The notes under the pieces were generated by a model. It was not told the DNA's origin, searched no databases, and saw only the letters and a program-made list of their open reading frames with translations. Position numbers and translations under genes: made by a program. From Carex sylvatica (Eukaryota > Streptophyta > Magnoliopsida > Poales > Cyperaceae): DNA of 64,000 bases. Positions 24,607 through 35,914 of this stretch are shown piece by piece (the first letter of the stretch is position 1; each line of letters begins with the position of its first letter). Location: NCBI GenBank assembly GCA_964058845.1, contig CAXKVR010000093.1, positions 62,001-126,000 on the forward strand, given 5' to 3'.

Positions 24607-25696
24607 ACAGATATACACATGGTACACAATGCATGGTCTTCAATAATTGTAAACTTAATTAATAAACTTATATTTTGGGTTGTTGATTGGATCTACGTTT
24701 AATCTAAGTATTGTACCATCTACAATTAAAAATTTGCTGAACCGAAAATGTGTTAATTAAAAACACCAATACCTTAATTTTTTAATTAGGTGCATGTACC
24801 TTCCCACTATTTAGTTTTTATCATTAATAGATAAATGAAGTTAAATAATCTTAAATATTTTCCTGTCATTACTAACTTTTAATTTTTACATTATGCAATT
24901 TCTTCCCCTCTTTAAAAGCATAGAATCTTAGTAAAATTGAGTCTTTATCTTAACCTGGCAGAAGTTTACTTTAGAAGGATAATATTTTAATATTACTTAC
25001 GGGAGGGACATTAGCGAAAAAGTTTATAAAATAGAGGTGGAAATGCAATAGTACGAGAAGGAACGGCTATATATGCACAGTTTCAAATCTTTAAGAATCT
25101 TCCAGTTGTACTAATCAAGCATCTACACGTGGAGTACATTAAATTATGCACTCATTTTGAAGATCCCCAGAATTCTGTGAAGGGATTTACAAGGGTTGAC
25201 TCAGAGCCTCAGATTGATGAATTAAATGAATATATACTGTACGGAACAAGGTTCTCAATACGCTATAATATTAGTATGGTATTTTTAAACTATAAAAATT
25301 ATAGCATTACTGATATTATATTACGCTTCTTGTTCTATAAGAGTATTATATATACATCATCATTTTTTTAGTTATTTTACTGTAACGCGATAAAATGCTG
25401 TATAAAGAAAACATCATATTGATACCTTTAACAATACTAAATCCACAAAATGTCTCCAATCATTTACTCCAACGCATGATCTGTTTATTTAATATTTTTG
25501 TAGAATGACCCATGTGAAATCCTACCTCGAAAGTAAGAATTCGGATTCTATAAAAAAATTACCAGACTGATAAGTTTAAAGAGTAAGAATTCGGATTCAA
25601 TAAAAGTAAGAATCCTGTTTTCTATTATTAAAAAAAAAAAAAAAAACAATAACATCGACGCAATAACCGGTTCATTAGTACATTAGTACATTATTA
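24607..25696 (+). repeat. Tandem segmental duplication, copy A
   Basis: It matches 25764-27570 in direct orientation over most of its length. Shared landmarks are GGTACACAATGCATGGTCTT, TTTGGGTTGTTGATTGGATC, CTACACGTGGAGTACATTAA, AGATCCCCAGAATTCTGTG and AAGAATTCGGATTC. Copy A holds about 230 bp (about 24790-25020) with no counterpart in copy B. Copy B holds a hAT element with no counterpart here. A short ORF (25129-25371) crosses a conserved stretch but has no recognised domain. Confidence 0.88.
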
Positions 25697-25763
25697 ATTG
25701 GTGACAATTCGAAATTCTGTTGCATAATGGGTTTCCAAAAAAAACAAAAATAGAACTGAAATT

Positions 25764-27570
25764 ACAGATGTACACCTGGTACACAATGCATGGTCTTCAA
25801 TAATTGTAAACTTAATTAATAAACTTATATTTTGGGTTGTTGATTGGATCTACGTTTAATCTAAGTATTGTGCCATCTACAATTAAAAATTTGCTGAACC
25901 GAAAATGCGTTAATTAAAAACACCAATACCTTAATTTTTTTTAATTAGTTGCATAATGGGTTTTTTAAATAGAGGTGGAAAATGCAATAGTCATAGAGGT
26001 TTGACACTACCCAGGGGGCTGCCTGTGCCCGGACCACCCGTGCCCGCTGCCCGGGATATCCGTGCTCCAGTCTCAGATATAAGCAGGTAAACGGATACAC
26101 GGGTACACGGGTAGGAGTATAAAATGAGTAGGGCACGTCTTTTCGGAAAAAAATCCGATCATACCCGGACCAATTTACCCTTATCCGTATACCTCCGTGC
26201 CTGTGCCCGCACCCTTGTACCCGTGTACTCATACCCATTTTTTTTTTAGTTTCAAATTTTTCAAATTTCCCTTCCTCCCGGCCGGTTCAAACAAAACCGG
26301 TTCAAACTTTTTTATTGCTTTAAAGTTTATGATTTAATTATATTTTTATTTATATTTTATTTAACCTATTAAAAATAAATAAACGCTTAGAAAATATATT
26401 ATCAATTTAAAATTAATGTTTAGAAAATATATTATCAATTTAAAATGTAAACTAAAAATTTTTAGATATAAATAAATTATGAAACTATATAATTAGAATG
26501 AGAATTTGAAAATAAAATAAAATGACTCGTGTAAAGAAATAAATAAATACATTTATACTTAGCCGAATAAATATACAAATTTTCGCATGAATAATTTTTA
26601 TATATAAGTTACAAATTTTATTTATTTATATACACTATTTGATTTTTAACTATTCTGATTTTAAAAGTCAAATTATAAACACGTAATAATATTCGTACAA
26701 CATCGTCAAAAAAAAAAAAAAAACGGACCGGCCCCTACTCGGACTGCCCTACCCCTCAAGAGTACAACGGACACGGATATAAGATGAACAGAGCACGATT
26801 TTTTTAAAAAAAATCCTTGATACTCGGTCCGTAATATCCGTCTATCCGTGATACCCATATCCGATTCCTATCCATGCTCGTACGCAAGTATGCCCGACCC
26901 CGTCCTGCCTTGCTCCTGCCTAGAGCAATACACTAAATAGTCCGAAAAGGAACGGCTATGCACATTTTCCAATCTTTAAGAATCTTCCAGTTGTACTAAT
27001 CAAGCATCTACACGTGGAGCACATTAAATTATAGCACTCATTTTGAAGATCCCCAGAATTCTGTGGAGGGATTTACAAGTGTTGGCTCAGATTGATGAAT
27101 TAAATGAATATATACTGTACTGAATAAGGTTGCACACTATAATATTACTATAGTATTTTTGAACCATAAAAATTATAGCACTACTGATATTATATTATGC
27201 TGTTTTGTACTATAGAAGCGTTATATAAACATTATCAATTTTTTAGTCATTTCACTATGATGCGATAAAACGCTATATTAATATTTGATACAAAAATATC
27301 ATATTGATACCTTTAACAATACTAAATCAACAAAATGTCTCCAATAATTTACTCCAACGGATGACCTCTTTATTATATAATTTTGTAGAATTACCCATAT
27401 GAAATCCTACCTCAAAAGTAAGAATTCGGATTCTATAAAAAAATTCTCAGACTAAGTTTAAAGAGTAAGAATTCGGATTCAATAAAAGTAAGAATCCTGT
27501 TTTATGTTATTAAACAAAAAAAAAAAACAACAACATCAACACAACAACCGGTTCATTAGTACATTATTAA
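25764..27570 (+). repeat. Tandem segmental duplication, copy B (interrupted by a hAT)
   Basis: Direct repeat of 24607-25696. The match runs to GTGGAAAATGCAATAG at 25990, is broken by a 942-bp transposon, and resumes at about 26944 with CGAAAAGGAACGGCTATGC. Copy A supplies an empty-site comparison for the insertion. Confidence 0.88.
25994..26935. mobile_element. Non-autonomous hAT element, derivative of the 30.4-35.9 kb element
   Basis: A 942-bp insertion flanked by 8-bp near-perfect duplications (AATAGTCA 25986-25993; AATAGTCC 26936-26943). It begins TAGAGGTTTGACACTACCC and ends ...CACTA. About 26360-26700 is the reverse complement of about 30950-31300 in the large hAT, and each terminus resembles the matching terminus of that element. 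GTGCCCGG/ACGGGTAC repeats lie at both subtermini. It contains no transposase and would depend on an autonomous relative. Confidence 0.88.
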
Positions 27571-28573
27571 ATATATTGATAACAAAAAATTATTTACAAA
27601 GTTCTACGTTTTATCATACGGGAATCAATCAAGTCGAATCGGAATCGGATCAGACCGAATTGATTTTGGACCGAGTTACTCAGTGAGAGATTTTTCTGCA
27701 AAAATCCGGATTCAACAGTGTGTTGAATCGACCGAGTAAAGCGAGTCTGCACGATTCCAGACATATTCACACGATTTGGGGCGGCCGATTCTGCATTTCT
27801 TTTTGTTCAATTTGGTTTTGCTATGTATCTAGGCAAAGGAAAGAGCGAACGGGTTGAAATCGACCTGCGTGGATGTCGCGAAGAAGAAGAAAGAGATACG
27901 GGCATGTCGATCAGTGCGAAAATGAGCTCGAGCAGCAAAATATTAAAGGGCCATCTCTAAGCGAATTAGTTTAGTAATTTACGGGAGAGAGAAACGAAGC
28001 CATGGGAGAACAAACGATATTTCAACCTTTAAAAATTACTTTTTACAATTTCAACTTCAGCGAATTAAAAAAATTATTTTTACAATTTTAATCTTTAAAA
28101 TTTTGAAGGTCATGTAAATCAGTCTAATAATAACTAAAAGAAGATTTAAGTATTATTAAGTATAAATTTTCTACTATGCGTATCTCGTATACATTTTTTA
28201 AGGTTCCCGTTGCTTCGGCCCCCTGTCAGAAAGAGGCCCATTGATAAAGCCACTAACATACCATACGTCTCTATAATTTATTTTCTTTCTTGATTTTATT
28301 TTGTGCCTTCACATGTGTGAACCTTCTTCCATCGTTTCTCAAAGACCACTAACTAATAATTAAGGAGGTTTTTTCGTGAAAAGCGTTTTTTCAATTATGG
28401 TATGAGAGAAACATATACATAGAGAGATCAAATATTGTTAGTAAATTTAACTAAAGGGTTAAAATGCATCATGTATGTCTCTCATGTATTATCGTACCTC
28501 ATATTATTTATTTTTATTTTTAATTCAAACAGTTAATCTGAACAAATTAATAGTTGATCCAAACCAATTAACA
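27571..28573. other. Intergenic, no gene seen
   Basis: The segment 27610-27960 has higher GC content and repeated GAATCGGA/CCGATT motifs, possibly a transposon end. The stretch at 28229-28285 resembles 14252-14310 near the LINE. No reading frame is supported. Confidence 0.4.
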
Positions 28574-29186
28574 TCATGTATACCTCTCAGAAGCTTTACA
28601 ATTACGATTTTTCCCTCTAAACTTTGAAATTATGAATTGTCCTCTCTAAATTTGAAAAACTCACAAAGTTACCCATCTTATTCTTTTATATTAAAATTCA
28701 TTCTAAATTTATAAATACTCATTTTTCCCTTGATTAAAAGCATAAAATGCCCATCGGACTCAAATTTGAATATGAAAGTTTCCTCTACTGTACGATCCGC
28801 TCACATCGCATTAAGATATGTGTGTGTCGCTTCAATATATGTGCGTGTTCGTTTCAAGATTCGTGTTGACCTAGCACACATGAAGCTTCAACCAATTCGG
28901 ATCCACGTGCATCGCATTAAGATATGTGTGATCGCTTCACGTGTGTGTTCGCTTCAAAATTTGTGATGATCTAGTGCGAACATATCTTAAAGCAGTTCAG
29001 ATGTTAGAGAAACTCTTCAGACTCAAATTTAAGTCCGATGGACATTTTGTAAATTTGGAACGAGTTTTAATATAAAAGATAATAAAATAGATAAATTTGT
29101 GAGTTTTTAAAGTTTAGAAGAAAATATGTAATTTTGAAGTTTAGAAGGGGACATACATGATTTTGAAATTTTTGAGGGGTACACAT
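28574..29186. mobile_element. Foldback (long inverted repeat) element
   Basis: The left arm (about 28574-28770) is the imperfect reverse complement of the right arm (about 29018-29186). Paired landmarks are CCCATCGGACTC with GTCCGATGGAC, and AAAACTCACAAA with TTTGTGAGTTTTT. The loop holds an imperfect tandem duplication (CATCGCATTAAGATATGTGT at about 28805 and again at about 28909). Arms near 170-200 bp suggest a Mutator-type foldback MITE. I did not find a convincing target duplication. Confidence 0.7.
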
Positions 29187-29203
29187 AAAATTCCCACAAA
29201 ATA

Positions 29204-29471
29204 AAAATTGAATAGTTAATAGACTTCGGATAAGATATAAAAATATATATCTTCCAAAAGTACAGAACATGATTGGTGCTAACTGAAAATATTCTTGGCA
29301 ATCAATTTGAATTTTTTTTTTATCAATTGTTTGTAGGACAGCCAAATAATCATTCTATTTGATTGTAGGACAGCGAAAGATAACATTTTATTTATGTGGA
29401 TTAAAATGACAAAAAAAAAAAGGATGCCACTATGGGTAGAGTTCAAATAAAGTATTGTCTTTTGTTGTAAA
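29204..29471 (+). repeat. Direct repeat, copy 2 (partner at 21702-21937)
   Basis: It matches 21702-21937 in the same orientation, with an added internal duplication of GTAGGACAGC(C/G) at about 29334 and 29366. It starts shortly after the foldback element; copy 1 has no foldback beside it. Confidence 0.8.
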
Positions 29472-30430
29472 GGATATTCTGTTTCTTATTAATATCATGT
29501 CAAATATCAAGTATATATAAATATAAAGTTAGCAACTCTCTTTCAAGGCACAACTTTGTTTGCATTGAAACACAATAATTTCAATTTTCAATTTTCTTTC
29601 CTCTATTGCATCTTGGGTTCAAGAAATTCATCTGGTTTAATCGATTTTAAACTGAACCGAGATTGTTTGGTTTAAATTATCATGTTCTTCTAATTAAATA
29701 TATCAGTTCGGTTAATTCTTTAAAACTTGTTTAATTATTCAGTTATGTTCATTTTACAGAAAAAAGTTAGATCAAACTAACTAAAATTTTAAACTCATTC
29801 CTCCTATTCAGACCAAATATTTTAAAAAAATAAATCATAATGTATATTCTGGTTTGATTTAATACAGGTAAAACTGAACTAAATACAAATTATGAATTTA
29901 TAAACAAATAAAAAAATATTATTTTTATGATAAATTTCTTATTTTGGTTTTAACCGAAGAAATCGAAATTTAGTTTGATTTGTTCAATTTGATTTTAATT
30001 CGGTTGATATGTTTATTTTAGTTGTTTCGATTGTTCTTTTTAAAATCGAATAACAATTTGGTTTTTCTATTTTAGTTCAGTTTTAAGTAAGATATCTCAA
30101 AAATTTTGAATGAATCTCTACAAAATCAGAGACATTCCTTCCATATAGATGTCTTTACATGTGTATGTGTTTCCTTGGAAACAAATTTACTGCGATCCGA
30201 ATCTCTGCTACTGTACTCTGAAATATCTATTTTTTCAAATCTAACTGTCGATTTTTTTTGAGATGCGTGCACAAAAAAATTAGTTATTTAGAGATGTGTA
30301 CTAAAAAAATGAACGATGAGATTAAAAAAAAAAAATTCAGAGTACTGTAGCAAAAATTTGAATCGCAACAGATTTGATTCTGTGTTTCCTTATGATCCAG
30401 GTGCAAACAACTTTTAACTCTTTCTGATTT
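29472..30430. other. Intergenic; degenerate GGTTT-rich transposon-like stretch
   Basis: Between about 29635 and 30085, motifs such as TTCGGTT, GGTTTAA and AACCGAA recur in both orientations, as in some plant hAT elements. No termini or target duplication could be fixed. No gene is seen. Confidence 0.35.
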
Positions 30431-30438
30431 GGATGCCT
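30431..30438 (+). repeat. Left 8-bp target duplication of large hAT
   Basis: GGATGCCT is identical to 35907-35914. Confidence 0.85.
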
Positions 30439-30670
30439 TAGAGGGCTGCTCTCGGACCGGGTTCGGGTGGACCGGGTTCGGGTGGACCGGGTTTACCCGG
30501 GGTCGGGTACGGGTTTGGGTCGGGTACGGGTAGGTCGGGTAAACGGGTATCTCGGGTCGGGTATACTCGGGTATAATTTTCAAAAACCGTACCCTACCCG
30601 AGTTTTACCCGTGCCCGTGGTACCCGGCACGGGTAGGGCGGTCCGGGTCGGGTACCCGGTCCGGTCCGGT

Positions 30671-30945
30671 TTTTTTTTTTTTTTTTTTCCCTGTTTTTTT
30701 TTTCTGTTTTTCTCTGGGTTTTTTGTCTGTTTTTTTTTTCGATTTTTTTTGTCCTTTTTTTTCGGTTTTTTTTTTCTTTTTTTTTATGTTTTGTTTTCTG
30801 TGTTTTTTTCTGTTTTATTTTTCTGGTTTTTTTTTCTGTTTTTTTTTTCTGTTTTTTTTTTCTGTTTTTTTATTCTGTTTTTTTTTTCTGTTTTTTTTTC
30901 TGTTTTTTTTTCTGTTTTTTTTTCTGTTTTTTTACGGTATTTTTT
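30671..30945. repeat. TTTTTTTTCTG-type low-complexity tract inside the hAT
   Basis: About 275 bp of T-runs punctuated by CTG at intervals near 10-14 bases. The long phenylalanine-rich plus-strand ORFs here are translation artefacts. Confidence 0.9.
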
Positions 30946-31556
30946 TACGGTGTTGTACGAATATTATTACGTGTTTATAATTCGACTTTTAAAATCAAAA
31001 TAGTTAAATATCAAATAGTGTATATAAATAAATAAAATTTGTAACTTATATATATAAAATATTCATGCGAAAATTTGTATATTTATTCGGCTAAATACAA
31101 ATGTATTTATTTATTTCTTTACACCAGTCATTTTATTTTATTTTCAAATTTTCATTCTAATTATATAGTTTCATAATTTATTTATATCTATAATATATTT
31201 TATAAACGTTCATTTATTTTTAATAGGTTACATAAAATATAAATCAAAAATATAATTAAATCTTTTACTTTAAAAGAATAAAATAAAAATAAAAATTTTC
31301 TTAAATCAATTACTTTAAAAATAATTATGAATAATTTTAAAATAATAGATTAAAAAATAAAAGTTACCCTCCTCCTTAATTTCGGGCTTGGGACCGGCTA
31401 TGTAAAATAACATAGGCGGAGTTCTAACTTTTTTTTTGTTAGTAATTCTTCTTTAAAATAGATAACTTAAAAACTAATTGAAATGTTTAGAAATTTATAA
31501 TTTAAAAAATAACCATAAAGATTAAAAGAGGTTAGAATTATACCGACACTACCTAT

Positions 31557-34088
31557 TTAGTAGTTTGGATTCATATACCATTGTTCGCTCTCTTCGGCAC
31601 CGTCAGAATCAGAATTAGCCTCACGTCGCGCCTCGGTACCGCTTTCTTCAGTGTCGGCTTCAGATGATGATGGTTGTTGAGGCACATGTTGCGTACGCTC
31701 TTCAGCAGCAATCCAATCCTTCAAGCACACAAGTCTCTCAAAAACATGTGCACCCAACTTACTTCGTTTATCGGAGAGGATCCTGTTCGCCGAACTGAAA
31801 CAACTTTCAGAAGGGACGGTTGATACGGGCACAGCAAATACATCGCGGGCCATCATAGCCAGCGTTGGCAAGGAACTTTGATGCCTCCTCCACCATGCCA
31901 TCACGTCAAAGTCCTTGTTCATTTTCATTGATCATCGATATATAGCCCAATAACTCGTTTGCGGATGTGTGCGGTTGGCTCTCCGACTGAAAATCTGCTA
32001 ATAATCCACCACTGCTAGTGCTCCTAGTAGTGGAACTATTTAACAATTAAAAAAATTAGTGGACAAATAATGTAGATATTATAAATAATAAAGATTGAAA
32101 ACACATGTATATTTATATTCATACCTAGGGGCGGGACGGGACGAAGCTGGGTTTCGGTTGTCACTCATTCTTGAGTGGTATATGTTAAACATCTCATCGA
32201 ACTTCGAATTCACGTAAGCCTCCACTCCGGTTGAGTCTAAATGTAAATTCTGTTTGTACCTCTCAACTACTTTGATCGTGTAAAACTTCTTGTATGCCGG
32301 GTGGAGGCAGTTTGCGATAATGGCTAGGAGAGGTACATCTTCCCAATATTTTAGGAATTTTTGTTTCATGGCATCTACAATTGGCGTGAGAGATGCATCA
32401 TAGATTTCAAATTGTTCTAATTCGCAATACACCTTGGAGATTTCATAGAGATGTCTCAGCAACTCAAACAACGTCGGTGAGTACGAGCATGATAGTTGAA
32501 CTGTTGCAGTAAAAAAGATTCCAAGGAATTTGCTAAGCCTTTGCAGTTTATCCCATTCTTCGTCAATGAGTTCGAATTGCAATGCCTCGGGGTTGGAGCT
32601 TCTCAAAAACTCACCTATGACAGCTTTGTAGGGAAGGCATCGGTTCAACAACCTATATGTTGAGTTCCAACGGGTATCTATATCCCAAGGTACCTTCAAC
32701 TTGCTCAATCTATAGGTGACGCATAATGCAGCAAACTGTTGTTTTCTTTCTTGGTTTGAAACAATGTGGTTGAGGGCATTCTTAAATTTAATTATCAATA
32801 GTTTTACGGCTTCTGTTTTTAGACCCGCCTTCACGACGAGGTTAAGAACGTGGCAAGCACACTTTTGGTGAAATATTTCACCATTCATTATCGGGTTTAG
32901 TGACCGTTTAAAAATCTCAATGGAAGCAATGTTGTTGCTAGCATTATCGAAGGATATAGAAAAAACCTTGTTACCAAAATTCCTCTTAAGGTTATACTCT
33001 TCTAAAACCTCAATAATGGATTTGAAAATTACAGTTACAGTGTGGGGGGAATCCAAAACTCGAAAACTTAATATTTTTTTTTGTAATACCCAATGATCAT
33101 CGATCCAATGGCCGGTAATACAAGAGTACCCAAGGCCATGTTTACCGGCAGTCCATATGTCGGAGGTAATTGACACCTTATTGTTTTGGTATGCAAATAG
33201 AGCTTTAAGGTCGTTTTTGGTGGAGGTAAACTGGTTTTTTATTTCACCAACCATCTTTCTATGATGGATCCTCTTGTACATTGGTTGACCTAACCCCCGA
33301 ATGCATAACCGGGCAAAACTCGTGCAACCACCCATACTTATTGGTTGTTCTTTATGGGTAATGTACCGGGCCAATTCACTAAGCATTTTTGATTCATCGA
33401 ATTTTGGATTTGTTCTGGTACCATCCGCGTTTATAAGGGTTTGGATTTGTCCCGGTTCAGAATTTTCAGATGGAAACTCACCCTTTTTTTCGTGCGTCTC
33501 GGCATGTCTCTTAAAATTACTCAAACCACTACTTTGTTTATACTCAAAAGTTTTTCGGCAAGTTTTTACCTTACATTGTCCAAAAGTCATAATGTTGTTA
33601 CTCCCTCTGGTAATTTTGTAAAATTTTGCCCACGGTTGATTGTATTCGGGGGGAGGTCTTTTAGTCTTCTTTCCTGCTGGTTTTTGCGGCGGATCACTTG
33701 TCGAAGGAGGGACAACTTCTTCTTGAATTTCAGGTTCACCTGTCGAAGGTGTACCTCCTACAGGAGCAGTGTCAGTGAATTGACTGGATGCTACAGAAGA
33801 AGAGCCAATGCCTCCATATGTATACTGTGGTGTCGGTTGAAGTGTTTCTTGTGGAATGTATACATTTGGATCGTTTGAAGTATAATACGGTGCATTCATT
33901 TGTGAGGGTTGTTGATAATTCAAATCTAGCATTTGGTCCCTTCTTTGATAATTTGGTGGAAAATTTTGTGGATAATTAGGTGGTGCAATTTGGGAGGAAC
34001 TTTGTGGATAATTTGGTATTGACGGGCCAAAAAGATCGGCCGAAAATCTCACGATGTCCTCTTCCACGGAATCACGATGAGATAACAT
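31557..34088 (-). pseudogene. hAT transposase (BED finger, dimerisation domain), intron and one frameshift
   Basis: Exon 1 runs from ATG 34086-34088 down to 32125. Its N-terminal region is P/Q/N/Y-rich. A BED-type zinc finger follows (GQCKVKTCRKTFEYKQSSGL then NFKRHAETH), then the catalytic core (SDIWTAGKHG; ISFDNASNNIASIEIF; CACHVLNLVVKAG; DTRWNSTYRLLNR). A GTATGA donor follows 32125, and a TAG acceptor puts exon 2 at 32035. Exon 2 reads ANELLGYISMINENEQ and then meets a stop. One frame over, DFDVMAWWRRHQSSLPTLA leads into the hAT dimerisation region (VPSESCFSSANRILSDKRSK) and ends at 31557. A single-base indel around 31915-31925 explains the break. If active, the protein would bind and cut the element ends in the nucleus. 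Domestication is unlikely because the flanking TIRs and duplications are intact. Confidence 0.88.
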
Positions 34089-34194
34089 TTATTAAACCTA
34101 TTCAAAATAATAAATGTAAATTACTTGACATATTAAAAAAAAAATTTAACCTTATTATTTCACCTATTCAAAATAATTCTAACATACATTGAAA

Positions 34195-35035
34195 ATTAAA
34201 AAATAGAAATTAAAAAACAGAAATTAAAAACAGAAATAAAAAAACAGAAAATAAAAAACAGAAATTAAACTAACCTATTTTAAAAGACCTATGAAAAAAA
34301 AATCCGAATTTTGAAAAATAAATCTAACCTATTCAAAATAAATATAATCACTTCACATATTCAAATCTATAAAACTAACCTATTTTAAAAAAAAGAAAAT
34401 TAAAAACAGAAATTAAAAAACAGAAATTAAAAACAGAAATTAAAAAACAGAAATTAAAAAACAGAAAATAAAAAACAGAAATTAAACTAACCTATTTTAA
34501 AAGACCTATGAAAAATAAATTCGAATTTTGAAAAATAAATCTAACCTATTCAAAACAAATATAATCACTCCACATATTCAAATCTATAAAACTAACCTAT
34601 TTTAAAAAACAGAAAATAAAAAAAACAGAAATAAAAAAACAGAAAATAAAAAACAGAAAATAAAAAACAGAAATTAAACTAACCTATTTTAAAAGACCTA
34701 TTAAAAATAAATTCGAATTTTGAAAAATAAATCTAATCTATTCAAAACAAATATAATCACTCCACATATTCAAATCTATAAAACTAACCTATTTTAAAAA
34801 ACCTATTAAAATTAAATCCGAATTTTGAAAAATAAATCTAACCTATTCAAAACAAATATAATCACTTCACATATTCAAATCTATAAAACTAATCTATTTT
34901 CAAAAACAGAAAATTTAAAAACAGAAATTAAAAAACAGAAATTAAAAAACAGAAATTAAAAAACAGAATTTAAAAAACAGAAATTAAAAAACAGAATTTC
35001 AAAAACAGAAATTAAAAACAAATATAATTATTTGA
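34195..35035. repeat. Tandem repeats upstream of the hAT transposase
   Basis: Runs of CAGAAATTAAAAAA units alternate with a longer unit (CTAACCTATTTTAAAAGACC ... ATTCAAATCTATAAAACTAA). The longer unit begins near 34269, 34486, 34677 and 34785. The array is non-coding and lies between the transposase start and the right terminus. Its position suggests part of the transposase promoter or leader, which is inference. Confidence 0.85.
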
Positions 35036-35597
35036 CATATTCAAATCTAACATAAACTAAATAAATCTAACATATTCAATAAATCTAACAAATCTAATTA
35101 CTTAATAAATTTAACAAACCTAACAAATGACAAATCTAATTACTTAATATTCAATAAATCAAGCATAAACTAAATGTACTCTACAAAAATAAATTAATCT
35201 AAAATGAAATAAATGTTACCTTTAAATCTCGCGAAAAAATTTTACGGGAGGTGACGAACTTTGTAATTCCGTTTGCGGATTTGTGTAATGAATTAAATTT
35301 ACAATTATATTTTTTTTTAAACAATAAATTAAAAAATAGTGAATAATTAAATTGGAGAATTGAGATTGAGAGAATGAGAGATGAGAGAATGAGAGTGTGA
35401 ATTTTTGGAGAGGAAGATGGAATATTTAAAGAAAATATTGGGAGGGAATAAAATTTGAAAGAAAAAAAAAAAAAAAAAAAAAAAAAACCACGGCTGAGTT
35501 GACCCGGGTGGGTCCGGCCGGTCGGGTTTGATTAGACCGGTCCGAGCCCGGTTGAACCGGCGGGAATTGAATTCAAAAAAATTTGAATTCAACGGGT

Positions 35598-35740
35598 CGG
35601 GTCGGGTCAGATCGGGTTCGGGTCGGGTCGGGTCGGGTCCGGGTCGGGTCGGGTCGGGTCCGGGTCGGGTCGGGTCATGTCGGGTCGGGTCGGGTCGGGT
35701 CCGGGTCCGGGTCGGGTAGGTCGGGTCGGGTCGGGCTTAA
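35598..35740. repeat. (GGGTC)n subterminal array of the hAT, right side
   Basis: More than twenty pentamers of GGGTC with GGGTCC/GGGTTC variants. The left subterminus (30455-30660) holds related GGGTCGGGTACGGG motifs but is less regular. Such arrays are transposase-binding regions in studied hAT elements. Confidence 0.9.
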
Positions 35741-35906
35741 ATCGGACCGGGTTTGGTCGGATTTTGAACCAAATAATCGTACCCTACCCGTTTTTTATCC
35801 GTACCCGTGTATCCGTTTACCCGACCCATACCCAGGCTCGGGCACGGATAACCCGGATAATGGGCACGGATTGGGTCCGCCCCCATCGGGTAATTGCAAA
35901 CCACTA

Positions 35907-35914
35907 GGATGCCT
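35907..35914 (+). repeat. Right 8-bp target duplication of large hAT
   Basis: GGATGCCT is identical to 30431-30438. Confidence 0.85.

Larger units (their letters stand above)
30439..35906 (-). mobile_element. hAT-superfamily DNA transposon, 5.47 kb, transposase on minus strand
   Basis: Flanked by perfect 8-bp duplications (GGATGCCT). Termini TAGAGGGCTGC and, reversed, TAGTGGTTTGC form short imperfect inverted repeats. The element encodes a BED-finger hAT transposase on the minus strand. Its subtermini are packed with GGGTCGGGTACGGG-type repeats (30455-30660; 35598-35905). The left interior is a T-rich tract and the right interior an array of CAGAAATTAAAAA and longer tandem units. It appears full length but has a frameshift in the transposase. 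A deletion derivative lies at 25994-26935. Confidence 0.9.

Noticed and set aside
25129..25371. 80-residue ORF in duplication copy A
   Set aside because: The corresponding stretch of copy B carries indels that break the frame, and no domain is seen.
30467..31003. 178-residue plus-strand ORF rich in Phe
   Set aside because: It is generated by the T-rich tract and GGGTCG subterminal repeats of the hAT element.
31557..34088. Domesticated host transposase gene (DAYSLEEPER-like)
   Set aside because: The ORF lies within matched TIRs and a perfect 8-bp target duplication and carries a frameshift, which fits a transposon copy.
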